Shown piece after piece: positions 1 to 7,792 of a stretch of DNA of 64,000 nt. The notes under the pieces were generated by a model. It did no database searches, was not told the DNA's origin, and worked only from the letters and a program-made list of their open reading frames with translations. The DNA comes from a bacterium EF100-94H03 bin56 (GTDB taxonomy: Bacteria > Pseudomonadota > Alphaproteobacteria > SP197), in assembly GCA_002238685.1 (NCBI GenBank), contig MPMV01000001.1:217840-281839 (forward strand), written 5' to 3'. Every line of letters starts with the position of its first letter. Positions within the stretch are counted from its first letter, which is position 1. The translations under genes were made by a program, and so were the position numbers.

Positions 1-1
1 A

Positions 2-607
2 CGGCGCCAGCAGCTGATCGACGCCACCATCGAGTCCATCGCCAGGCGGGGGTTTTCGGGCACCACCCTGGCAACGGTTACGAGAGGCGCCAGGCTCTCG
101 CATGGCGTGGTCAACTTTCACTTCCGCACCAAGGAAGATCTCTATGTCGAGACCCTGGGGTACCTGGCGCGGGAGCACTATGCGCTGTGGCGAGACGCCA
201 TGCTGAATGCGGGGCCGGATCCGGCGAAACAACTGCAGGCCATCCTGGAAGCGGACTTCGATCGCCGGATCTGCTCCAGAAAGAAACTGGCGGTGTGGTT
301 CGCCTTCTGGGGCCAGGCGAAGTACCGGCCCGCCTATCTCGAGATCCATCATCGCTTCGATGACGAGAGGTATGTCGAGATCTATCGACTGTGCCGGGAA
401 CTGGTGGCAAGCGACAGATACAAGGGCGCCGACGCGGAAGGCATTGCCCGCAGCATCGAGGCCCTGGTCGACGGCCTGTGGCTCAACCGTCTCATGTATC
501 CGCGCGATATCCGCCGGCAGACCGCGAGAACGGACTGCCTCGCCTATCTTGCCACGGTCTTTCCGCATCATTTCGAGCGGCCGGAGACGCAAGGCTGCGC
601 GGCCTGA
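2..607 (+). CDS. BetI-like TetR-family transcriptional repressor (5' end outside window)
   Basis: The open frame enters from the left edge, so the start codon is missing; 201 residues are visible, close to the 195-200 of BetI, so probably only about ten N-terminal residues are lost. The N-terminal helix-turn-helix is clear (RRQQLIDATIESIARRGFSG, then LSHGVVNFHFRTKEDL), and the C-terminal ALVDGLWLNRLM segment matches the BetI effector domain. BetI represses choline and glycine betaine genes in other proteobacteria; here the target is inferred to be the dehydrogenase gene that begins four bases downstream on the same strand. The effector could be another methylated amine. Family assignment is firm; the ligand is not known. 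Confidence 0.85.
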   Translation, partial: RRQQLIDATIESIARRGFSGTTLATVTRGARLSHGVVNFHFRTKEDLYVETLGYLAREHYALWRDAMLNAGPDPAKQLQAILEADFDRRICSRKKLAVWFAFWGQAKYRPAYLEIHHRFDDERYVEIYRLCRELVASDRYKGADAEGIARSIEALVDGLWLNRLMYPRDIRRQTARTDCLAYLATVFPHHFERPETQGCAA

Positions 608-611
608 TGCG

Positions 612-2693
612 ATGACCCGGGATCCACGTCACGACATCCTGTTCGAGCCGGTAGCCATCGGGCCGGTGACGGCCCGCAACAGGTTCTACCAGGTGCCGCA
701 TTGCACCGGAAGCGGCTGGCAGAGCCCGCACATCCTTGCCGGACTGCGCGCCATGAAGGCCGAAGGCGGCTGGGCCGTGGTCAACACGGAATACTGTTCG
801 CCTCATCCATCGATCGACGACACCCCCTATCCCATGGCTTCGCTGTGGGATGACCGCGACATCCGGGCTCACGCCCTGATGGCCGACCAGGTGCACGGGC
901 ACGGTTCCCTTGCCGGCGTGGAACTGGTTCTGGGCGGCGCGAGGATGGCCAACCACCTGACCCGCGAAGTACCGCTCGGAGTGGTCAGCATGCCGCTTGC
1001 CACAGGAGAACCCTTCCAGACACGGGCCATGGATCGCCAGGACATCCGCGAGGTCAGACGATGGCACCGCAATGCGGCTCTGCGCGCCATGAAGGCGGGT
1101 TTCGACATCGTCTACGTCTATGCCACCCACGATTACCTGCTGTCGCAGTTCCTGTCGCCGGTGCTCAACACCCGCTCGGATGAATACGGCGGATCGCTCG
1201 CCAACAGGGTGCGTCTGGTGCGCGAACTCATCGAGGACACGAAGGACGCTGTCGGCGCGACCATGGCTGTCGCGGTGCGATTCTCAGCCGAGACGAACGG
1301 CGGCGGTGGCGGTGACGGCACACCGGTTCCGGGCGAAACCGAAGACATGCTGGGACTGCTGGGAGAACTGCCGGACCTCTGGGACATCAACGTCAGCGAC
1401 TACTCCCTCGAAATGGGGCTGTCACGATTCGTCGGTGAGGGGTCCCTGGAATCCTACGTTTCGACCATCCGGTCCCTGACGACGAAGCCGATCGTGTCTG
1501 TTGGACGTTTCACCTCTCCGGATACCATGGCGGCCTGGGTGAGGAAGGGGCTGGTTGATTTCATTGGTGCGGCGCGGCCCTCCATCGCCGATCCCTTCCT
1601 TCCGAAGAAGATCGAGGAGGGACGTGTCGAGGACATCCGCGAGTGTATCGGCTGCAACATCTGCTACATGGGTGATGCCCGCGGCGCCCCCATCCGCTGT
1701 ACACAAAATCCCACCATGAGCGAGGAGTGGCGCCGCGGCTGGCATCCGGAGTCCATCGCCAGCCGGGGATCCGCGTCACGCGTTCTCGTCGTCGGGGCGG
1801 GACCGGCTGGCCTGGAAGCAGCTCTTTCCCTGGGGAGACGGGGATATGACGTCGTGCTTGCCGAGGCTACCCGCGAGCTTGGCGGCCGGGTGACAAGGGA
1901 AGCCATGCTTCCCGGCCTCGCGGAATGGCGGCGTGTGCGTGACTATCGGGTGACCCAGCTGAACAGGCTGGCCAACGTGGAGATCTATCCTGAAAGCACG
2001 CTGGGTCCGGAAGATGTCCTCGAGGTGGCGGCGGACCATGTGGCTGTGGCGACGGGAGCGCGCTGGAGAGCCGATGGTTTCGGCACCAGCAATCGCCGGG
2101 GGATCGAGAGCCTCGGGCCCCGTGAGAGCCTCTTCACGCCCGATGACATCATGGCCGGACGGTTACCTGAAGGCCGTGTGCTCGTCTATGACGATGACCA
2201 CTACTACATGGGAACCGTCATGGCCGAGGCGCTGCGTGGCCAGGGTCTCGAGACCACGCTCGTGACGCCGGAAGATGCCGTCTCGTCCTGGGGAGGATTG
2301 ACCCTGGACCGCTGGCGGGCCCGCAGACGGCTCATGGAGACCGGTGTCGGCATTGTCGTGGCCCATGAACTGGTATCCTTCGATGGCCGCCGGGCCCGCT
2401 TGGCCTGCTGCGCGAGCGGCGAGGAACGGGACATCGACGCGGACTCCATCGTTCTTGTCACTTCGCGGACCCCAGATGATGCCCTCTACCGGTCGGTTCG
2501 CGAAAGCATGGAGGCGGGAGAGAAGGGCGCGCCGAAGTCGCTTAGACGGATCGGTGACTGTGATGCGCCTGCCATCATCGCCGCGGCGGTGTACTCCGGC
2601 CACCGTTACGCCCGCGAACTCGACACCGACATCGATCGCGACAATCCTCTCAGACACGACCGGGTCAACGTGGAGACGAACCATGAAAACTGA
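612..2693 (+). CDS. Trimethylamine/dimethylglycine dehydrogenase-like iron-sulfur flavoprotein
   Basis: A 693-residue member of the NADH:flavin oxidoreductase/trimethylamine dehydrogenase family. The N-terminal FMN TIM barrel (about residues 5-340) includes VYVYATHDYLLSQFLSP, which aligns with the Tyr/His active-site region of trimethylamine dehydrogenase. A 4Fe-4S motif follows (Cys345, 348, 351 and 363, CIGCNIC...C), then a Rossmann motif VLVVGAGPAGLEAAL near residue 390 for the ADP/FAD-like domain. Start ATG 612 is chosen because the frame upstream overlaps the regulator and the family N-terminus (HDILFEPVAIGPVTARNRFY) begins there. Relatives demethylate trimethylamine, dimethylamine, histamine or dimethylglycine (DgcA); the substrate here is undetermined. 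The next gene overlaps by 11 bp, so the two are cotranscribed. A remnant of a second copy lies at 40647-40966. Confidence 0.88.
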   Translation: MTRDPRHDILFEPVAIGPVTARNRFYQVPHCTGSGWQSPHILAGLRAMKAEGGWAVVNTEYCSPHPSIDDTPYPMASLWDDRDIRAHALMADQVHGHGSLAGVELVLGGARMANHLTREVPLGVVSMPLATGEPFQTRAMDRQDIREVRRWHRNAALRAMKAGFDIVYVYATHDYLLSQFLSPVLNTRSDEYGGSLANRVRLVRELIEDTKDAVGATMAVAVRFSAETNGGGGGDGTPVPGETEDMLGLLGELPDLWDINVSDYSLEMGLSRFVGEGSLESYVSTIRSLTTKPIVSVGRFTSPDTMAAWVRKGLVDFIGAARPSIADPFLPKKIEEGRVEDIRECIGCNICYMGDARGAPIRCTQNPTMSEEWRRGWHPESIASRGSASRVLVVGAGPAGLEAALSLGRRGYDVVLAEATRELGGRVTREAMLPGLAEWRRVRDYRVTQLNRLANVEIYPESTLGPEDVLEVAADHVAVATGARWRADGFGTSNRRGIESLGPRESLFTPDDIMAGRLPEGRVLVYDDDHYYMGTVMAEALRGQGLETTLVTPEDAVSSWGGLTLDRWRARRRLMETGVGIVVAHELVSFDGRRARLACCASGEERDIDADSIVLVTSRTPDDALYRSVRESMEAGEKGAPKSLRRIGDCDAPAIIAAAVYSGHRYARELDTDIDRDNPLRHDRVNVETNHEN

Positions 2694-3459
2694 CGGCGCC
2701 CTGCCGATAGCCGAAGTCTGGTTTGCCATCGAGGCTCTCGATGACGGGATCATCCGGTTCCGGGAAGACCACATCGATTCCTATGCCGTGGGCGACATCT
2801 GGCTTGTCCGCGGGCGGGACCGGGACCTTGCGGTCGATACGGGCACCGGCATCGTGCCGCCCGCCCCGCTCGTCGAGGCCGTGGCCGGCAAGCCCGTCAC
2901 TGCCGTAGCCCTCAACTGCTACTATGACCATGCCGGCGGCTGGGCGAGTTTCGCGGACCGCGCCTGTCATCCTCTCGATGCACAGGAACTTCGCGCACCC
3001 ACCCGGGAAAGCGTAGGCGCCGGAACCTATCTCAACCGGACGACGCTGTGGGCGCTGCCTCATGAACACTACGACGTGGACGGCTACACCATGACTCCGG
3101 CCGAGCCCACGCGTCTTGTCGAGGACGGATCACAGTTTGATCTGGGCGACCGCGTGCTCGATGTCCTGCATGTCCCGGGGCGCTCACCAGGCGGTCTTGC
3201 GATCTGGGACGGCACAAGCGGTACGCTCTTCACCAGCGACATGCTCTATGACGGCGATCACGGACCTGCCTGGCCGCCCCCCGAGCCGGCCGCCTACTGT
3301 GTCAGCCTGAGGCGCATGCGCGAACTCCCGGTCAAGCGCGTCTGTCCGGGTCACTACGGTGTCATGGACCGCCAGTACATGCTCGATGTCATCGACCGGC
3401 AACTGGCCGATCTCGAGGCAGACGCCTCCCGAGACGATGGCTCTGGGTTAGTTCATTGA
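2683..3459 (+). CDS. Metallo-beta-lactamase-fold protein with degenerate metal site
   Basis: A 258-residue MBL-fold protein. ATG 2683 overlaps the end of the dehydrogenase gene by 11 bp, implying translational coupling. The fold is recognisable from the ordered motifs, but the canonical THxHxDH metal site reads LNCYYDHAGG, so the first two histidines are Asn and Tyr, and the third ligand (PGH) reads PGRSPGG. The Asp-His of the first motif, the Asp in LFTSDMLYDG and the final His in CPGHYG remain. A normal dinuclear zinc hydrolase is therefore unlikely; it could bind one metal, act on a product of the dehydrogenase, or be non-catalytic. The partnership with the demethylase is inferred only from operon structure. 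Confidence 0.8.
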   Translation: MKTDGALPIAEVWFAIEALDDGIIRFREDHIDSYAVGDIWLVRGRDRDLAVDTGTGIVPPAPLVEAVAGKPVTAVALNCYYDHAGGWASFADRACHPLDAQELRAPTRESVGAGTYLNRTTLWALPHEHYDVDGYTMTPAEPTRLVEDGSQFDLGDRVLDVLHVPGRSPGGLAIWDGTSGTLFTSDMLYDGDHGPAWPPPEPAAYCVSLRRMRELPVKRVCPGHYGVMDRQYMLDVIDRQLADLEADASRDDGSGLVH

Positions 3460-3731
3460 CCGCCGATGTTTGAGGACGGCTTTCCTCTCGGGGTATGACA
3501 TGGCAGGTGGTTGACGAACCCCTTGTGTCATCACACGCCAGGTTGGAGGGTGCTGCTTGTTTGTCGTCTGCAGTCGAATTCGCCCAACCTTTCTGACAGG
3601 GAAGCGGGTGGGCATGATGGACTGGACTGTTCTTGGCGTCGCACTTCACTTCGGCATCTCGGGCCAGCTGATTGCCGGCGCGTGCGGCAAGAATGGACGG
3701 GGGAGGTCGGCGGGGCGATAGGAACCAACTA
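3460..3731 (+). other. Non-coding gap with a tiny uncertain ORF
   Basis: Between the MBL-fold gene and the HNH gene I see no recognised gene. A 35-codon ORF (3614-3721, MMDWTVLGVALHFGISGQL and on) precedes the HNH gene and could be a remnant or a leader peptide; it matches nothing I know. No clear terminator is visible. Confidence 0.4.
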
Positions 3732-4631
3732 ATGCGGATGTTCGTTGTTCGTCTGAACCCAGATCCGCGCGAAAGCCCACCATACTCTCGATGTCCAACA
3801 GCCAAGGAATACGAGCGGGTGTGGCACTCGTCGCCAATGGATGGTTTCCACGAGGCGGTCAACTTCCATTCTGAGAACGGAGTCATTCGGGGCTATCTCC
3901 CACCAAAGCATCTAAGAGCAATGCGAGACGGGGAGCCTTTCATTCTAGTCACCATTACCGCAAAGACAGCAATGCAAAACGCCAATGAAATCGTTGGCCT
4001 GCAGTCTGGCTGTAGATACGTGGGTGAATCTGTGCGAGGCGGGCGCGGCGCTGCCCTTGGCCTCACATGGCACTACTATTGTCCAGCATCTCTTTCGATG
4101 CTGCTCCCAGAACCCATCCACCACGCACGCGAGATCATTCTAGGAGAGGAAACCTGGGTATGGGGCCCAACGTTCATGGCGCAACGCGCCTCCCAACAAA
4201 GAACCGCGGAGGCGATACTTACAAGTGTCAAGAAAGCTGCGGATAAGCGGAAGATCGAGCGCTCACTCGAGGGGTCGGGGATTGAGTCGGATCGCTTGGG
4301 CTTGGATGTAGAGGCGGATTTCGAGGCGGAAGTCTCGAGACAAATCAAGAAGCCACTTAGAGAGGTGAAGGGGAACCCGAATCCCCTCCAGCGAGAAGTT
4401 CGGTCACTCCAATACGTTCGAGACCCGAAGGTCGTCGCATACGTGCTCCGCCAGTCCAAGGGCAAGTGCTTCGATTGCAAGGAAATGGGACCATTCGTCT
4501 CCCGTACGACAGGGTTGCCCTATCTAGAAGTTCACCACATTCAGACGCTCAAGGAAGGAGGCGCTGACACAGTAGAGAACACTTTAGCACTCTGCCCAAA
4601 CTGCCACCGCAAACGTCATCATGGCTGTTGA
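3732..4631 (+). CDS. HNH endonuclease-domain protein
   Basis: A 299-residue protein whose C-terminal 55 residues form an HNH treble-clef nuclease: zinc pairs Cys246/Cys249 and Cys288/Cys291, active-site LEVHHI (His268/269), Asn283 in VENTLAL and His292. The first ~240 residues are not recognised and contain a charged, helical stretch (about 165-220). This resembles McrA-like or other restriction-type HNH proteins, where the N-terminal part binds modified or specific DNA, but target and role are not known. ATG 3732 is preferred over 3672 because the upstream residues are low-complexity; ATG 3738 is also possible. The DNA is richer in A/T than its neighbours, which suggests horizontal acquisition. 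Confidence 0.75.
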   Translation: MRMFVVRLNPDPRESPPYSRCPTAKEYERVWHSSPMDGFHEAVNFHSENGVIRGYLPPKHLRAMRDGEPFILVTITAKTAMQNANEIVGLQSGCRYVGESVRGGRGAALGLTWHYYCPASLSMLLPEPIHHAREIILGEETWVWGPTFMAQRASQQRTAEAILTSVKKAADKRKIERSLEGSGIESDRLGLDVEADFEAEVSRQIKKPLREVKGNPNPLQREVRSLQYVRDPKVVAYVLRQSKGKCFDCKEMGPFVSRTTGLPYLEVHHIQTLKEGGADTVENTLALCPNCHRKRHHGC

Positions 4632-5072
4632 GCGAAGAGTGCTTTCAGCTGCACGGTGCAGGTGCGGGAGGGACTGAACGCCCCATTGGCAGATCCGGCT
4701 CCCTCGGTTGCTGCCATCGCCGAGATCCGGAAGAAGGCCGAGCAGGAGCGTCGCCGGCTGCGCTACCGTGGTGGCGGCCTCTCCTTGTGAATGCCCCGGT
4801 CTATTCCGGTGCGGCACCACGCCCCTTGTGCTCCAGGTAGTCCTTATCCTGTATGCCTTGCTGAAGGAGATACGGCCTTACCCGTCAGACACGGCGAATA
4901 CGCTCAACCGAGCCGGGGAGCACGGACATGTCCTTTGATTTCATTTGCCGGCGACTCCATCCTGCCGCCATAATGTGGCGGGTTCAGATTTTCGAGAAGT
5001 TCGTGCCTGATTCCTTTGCCCTCGTTGCCACTTTCGGGGATGGAGGGACTATCCATACGAGAAGGAACGAGT
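4632..5072 (+). other. Intergenic region with short coding-like remnant and hairpin
   Basis: No complete gene is seen in these 441 bases. In the HNH reading frame just after its stop, 4650-4790 can be read as about 45 residues ending EIRKKAEQERRRLRYRGGG, which looks like the C-terminal end of some protein but is not identifiable. A small inverted repeat CCGCCA-taatg-TGGCGG occurs near 4970-4986, upstream of the nucleotidyltransferase gene, without a T-tract. The stretch has the look of an accessory junction. Confidence 0.4.
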
Positions 5073-5408
5073 ATGGACCGTGTTGACGATGCTCTTCTGC
5101 GGCGGATGACGGCGACCATCGTTGATACGGCTGATCCCGAACAGGTGATCCTCTTCGGCTCTCGCGCCCGTGGCGACGCCAAGCCCGACTCAGATGTCGA
5201 TCTGGTGGTCGTCGAGGCGGAACCGTTCGGGCCGGGCCGGGACCGCGGCGCTGAAGAGACACGCCTCTGGCGCGCGCTCGCGAAATTTCACGTTCCGAAG
5301 GATATCCTGGTTTATAGCCGGGAAGAAGCCGACCGCTGGCGCGGCTCCCTCAATCATGTGCTCGCGCGCGCGTTGCGCGAAGGCAAAGTGCTTTATGAGC
5401 GACCTTGA
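5073..5408 (+). CDS. MNT-type nucleotidyltransferase-domain protein (HEPN partner, antitoxin type)
   Basis: A 111-residue minimal nucleotidyltransferase. The signature GS-x10-DxD is intact: Gly29-Ser30 (FGSRARGD) and Asp41/Asp43 (SDVDLVV). Start ATG 5073 follows GAAGGAAC at 5061-5068; the frame opens at 5016, but that segment lacks family similarity. It overlaps the next gene by 14 bp, the standard arrangement of MNT-HEPN pairs. In characterised pairs the MNT protein neutralises the HEPN ribonuclease, in MntA by adenylylating it. That role is inferred from the family and was not shown for this pair. Confidence 0.82.
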   Translation: MDRVDDALLRRMTATIVDTADPEQVILFGSRARGDAKPDSDVDLVVVEAEPFGPGRDRGAEETRLWRALAKFHVPKDILVYSREEADRWRGSLNHVLARALREGKVLYERP

Positions 5409-5703
5409 GCAGGCGGTGGAGCTGGCGGGCGCGGCTGAGAGAGACATTTCGGCGCTTCGCGGGATGGGTGATGCAACCGTCTTCGCCGACGAGATTTTCG
5501 GCTTCCACGTCCAGCAGGCGGCGGAGAAGCTGTTTAGGGCCTGGCTCGCTTCGCAGGGCGAGACGTACCCGCTGTCGCACGATCTGGCCGCTCTGTCGGA
5601 CATGCTGAGCACCGGCGGAGCGGATGTTGCCCGTTTCAACGGGTTGGTGGACTACACGCGCTACGCCGTACGCCTGCGTTACGCGGGCGCGCAAGGAGAC
5701 TGA
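5395..5703 (+). CDS. HEPN-domain protein, apparently short at its C-terminus
   Basis: A 102-residue HEPN protein of the type found next to MNT nucleotidyltransferases. The conserved FHVQQAAEKLFRAWLASQG and THDL-like SHDLAALSDML segments are present. It starts inside the preceding gene (ATG 5395). Family members usually run 120-135 residues; here the frame stops at LRYAGAQGD, so the final helix is missing. Another frame continues as a coding-like stretch (about 5690-5815, including KFIETEAGAGSLKLIADARA), which may come from a different protein or from rearrangement. The toxin may be inactive. Confidence 0.75.
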   Translation: MSDLEQAVELAGAAERDISALRGMGDATVFADEIFGFHVQQAAEKLFRAWLASQGETYPLSHDLAALSDMLSTGGADVARFNGLVDYTRYAVRLRYAGAQGD

Positions 5704-5817
5704 GACCAAGTTCATCGAAACCGAGGCCGGCGCCGGCAGCCTGAAACTCATCGCCGACGCCCGGGCCGAGGTGGGGCTCGGCAACGACCTCGCCTATCCG
5801 GTTGATCCGGGGAGTCC

Positions 5818-7155
5818 TCATGACAGCGTGGCGGCGACCTCCCGGGCGACGGATCGGCCGTTGAGCCAGGCGCCGCCGGCGAGCTGGTACCATGGCGCGG
5901 CCGTGGCCTCGCCGGCAAAGAAGATCCTGTCGGCGACCGGCCGGGCGAGTTCGGCCCGTGCGCCATGGTGGCCGGGGATTGCCGCGGCATAGGCGCCACG
6001 TGTCCAGGGATTGCTGTCCCAGTCCGTCGCCAGTCCCCTCACGAAGTGCTTGTGCACGTCATTGCCGAAGATCGCGGCAAGCTCGCCCAGGGCGAAATCG
6101 ATCGCGGCATCGGATCCCTCGGCCGCCAGTTCGCGGCCGAAACGCCCTCCCGTGAAACCGATCATGAGATCGAAACTGAAGGGGAAGGTGAGGAAGTAGC
6201 AAGCCCGCGCCGGCAGCAGGTTTTCCACATGATAGGTCATCCAGTTGTTGTCGCCGAGACCGAACCGCTCACCATCGAACTCGAGAGCGATCTTCATCAG
6301 GAGCCCCATCGGCAACCGGTCGATGGCTTCCTGTTTCCACAACGGAAGGGCGGGAGCAAAGGAGATGTCTCCGGAGCCCAGCACGCCTGTGGATACGGTG
6401 ACGATGCAGGCCCGTGCCCGCACGGTGCCCGACGGTGTCTCCACCGCAACGCCCTCGCCACTCCAGTCGATGGCGGTCACCGGCGTCTCCAGCATGACAG
6501 GAAGACCGGATCCATCGCGGGCGACCAGCGTGCCGTACCCTTCTCGGATCATGTAGTAGGCGCCGGTATCGCCGAACATCCAGTTGTCCAGTGTCGACAA
6601 CTCGTCAAAATCGACGGCGAAGTCCATGGGTCCCATCCACGTCTGGGAGACGCCGGAAAACGGCATGTCGGACGGAACGACCGTCGCGGCGGCGACATCG
6701 AGACCATCGCGTCCCGCCTTGTTGAGAGCGCTGTTGATGGAGGCCCAGGCGCTGTCGTATTCCCCCCTTTCCTGGCCGGTTGCCTTGCGGTCGCCGACAA
6801 AGATGGATTCTCCGGCGCTGTTGTGGTTGTGCAGCGTGAACCCCCACTCGCGCGCCTTGGCGATGTAGGGAAGATCCGCCGGACCCATGACCCAGGAACA
6901 TCCGTGATCGAAGGGAACGCCGAAGGTGTCGCTTTCCGTCCATGCCCGCCCGCCCGTTCGTCCCGCAGCCTCGAGGACGACGACGGACAATCCCTCGTCC
7001 AACAGGGTCCGGGCCGCTGCAAGGCCGGCCGCTCCGGCCCCCACGACCACGACATCCGGGTTGGTGGAAGCGCCAAGGGCGCTGGAAGGCAACGCCACCG
7101 TCGCCCCGAGGCCGGCCAGAAACGCCCGGCGAGAGAATGGTCGTGCATGAATCAT
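5818..7155 (-). CDS. Tat-exported flavin monoamine oxidase family protein
   Basis: A 445-residue FAD-dependent amine oxidase. The N-terminus carries a twin-arginine signal (FSRRAFLAGLGATVALPSSA) that predicts export of the folded flavoprotein to the periplasm. The dinucleotide-binding motif VVVVGAGAAGLAAARTL and the downstream GRTGGRAWT are typical of monoamine oxidase/polyamine oxidase/L-amino-acid oxidase relatives, and the C-terminal IFFAGEATAAPWYQLAGGAW contacts the flavin. It oxidises an amine or amino acid to an imine and releases hydrogen peroxide; the exact substrate cannot be read from sequence. It is convergent with the HEPN gene and probably heads a two-gene unit following 7223-7504. 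Confidence 0.87.
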   Translation of the reverse strand: MIHARPFSRRAFLAGLGATVALPSSALGASTNPDVVVVGAGAAGLAAARTLLDEGLSVVVLEAAGRTGGRAWTESDTFGVPFDHGCSWVMGPADLPYIAKAREWGFTLHNHNSAGESIFVGDRKATGQERGEYDSAWASINSALNKAGRDGLDVAAATVVPSDMPFSGVSQTWMGPMDFAVDFDELSTLDNWMFGDTGAYYMIREGYGTLVARDGSGLPVMLETPVTAIDWSGEGVAVETPSGTVRARACIVTVSTGVLGSGDISFAPALPLWKQEAIDRLPMGLLMKIALEFDGERFGLGDNNWMTYHVENLLPARACYFLTFPFSFDLMIGFTGGRFGRELAAEGSDAAIDFALGELAAIFGNDVHKHFVRGLATDWDSNPWTRGAYAAAIPGHHGARAELARPVADRIFFAGEATAAPWYQLAGGAWLNGRSVAREVAATLS

Positions 7156-7222
7156 GATCGATCTCTTGCTTCAGTCTGCCCCCGCGTCACCACAGCAGCG
7201 TGTGGTTGTTCTGGATCCGGGA

Positions 7223-7504
7223 TCACGTCAGGTATCGTGACTTGCGGCGCCGGCGCACCAGCAGGAGGACCGCACTGACGGCAGCCGTGACGATCCACAA
7301 GGGACATCCCAGCACGGGCAGGCCGACATCCAGCCACAGGTCTGGATCGACATCCTTCTCGATCAGCGCCTGCAATCCGACAAGACTGTTGGCATCGATC
7401 ATGGCCCAGAGACCGCCGATGGAGAGGGATGTGAAGAGAACTGCCAGCACCACGGTGATGATGACAAAGAGACTGGTCGTGATGAATCGCACCTCGGACA
7501 CCAC
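7223..7504 (-). CDS. Small two-helix membrane protein of unknown function
   Basis: A 93-residue ORF with a GTG start at 7504 preceded by a G-rich Shine-Dalgarno (GGGGGGT about 6-8 bases upstream). Two hydrophobic segments are clear, about residues 8-32 and 61-82, followed by a positively charged tail (VRRRRKSRYLT) that should lie in the cytoplasm. The segment between them is acidic and would face the periplasm. No family is recognised. It is 67 bp upstream of the amine oxidase and in the same direction. Confidence 0.55.
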   Translation of the reverse strand: MVSEVRFITTSLFVIITVVLAVLFTSLSIGGLWAMIDANSLVGLQALIEKDVDPDLWLDVGLPVLGCPLWIVTAAVSAVLLLVRRRRKSRYLT

Positions 7505-7792
7505 TACCCCCCTGGTCCCGGTCGGCCTTCGTACGATTTGCGGTCGGGGGAATCCCCGTGCCGGTTATCCGCACGGCATGCAGTGTAGCCGACATCCTCC
7601 GGTCCGTCATCGTTGGCCCTGGCGGATGTTGACGCGATGCGGGGCAAGGGGTGAGATTGGTTCGGCGTGAGGATCGGAGAGCTGCCATGCCCGCCGCGAG
7701 GGGAGACGGGACCTTTGTCGCCACGCCGGTTCCGGGTGATGCCATGGTAGAGCCGGGATGACGGATCCGGACCGGCCACAGCGCGTGACGTG

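Noticed and set aside
5965..7278. 437-codon plus-strand ORF opposite the amine oxidase
   Set aside because: It is the antisense shadow of a clear FAD enzyme with a Tat signal.
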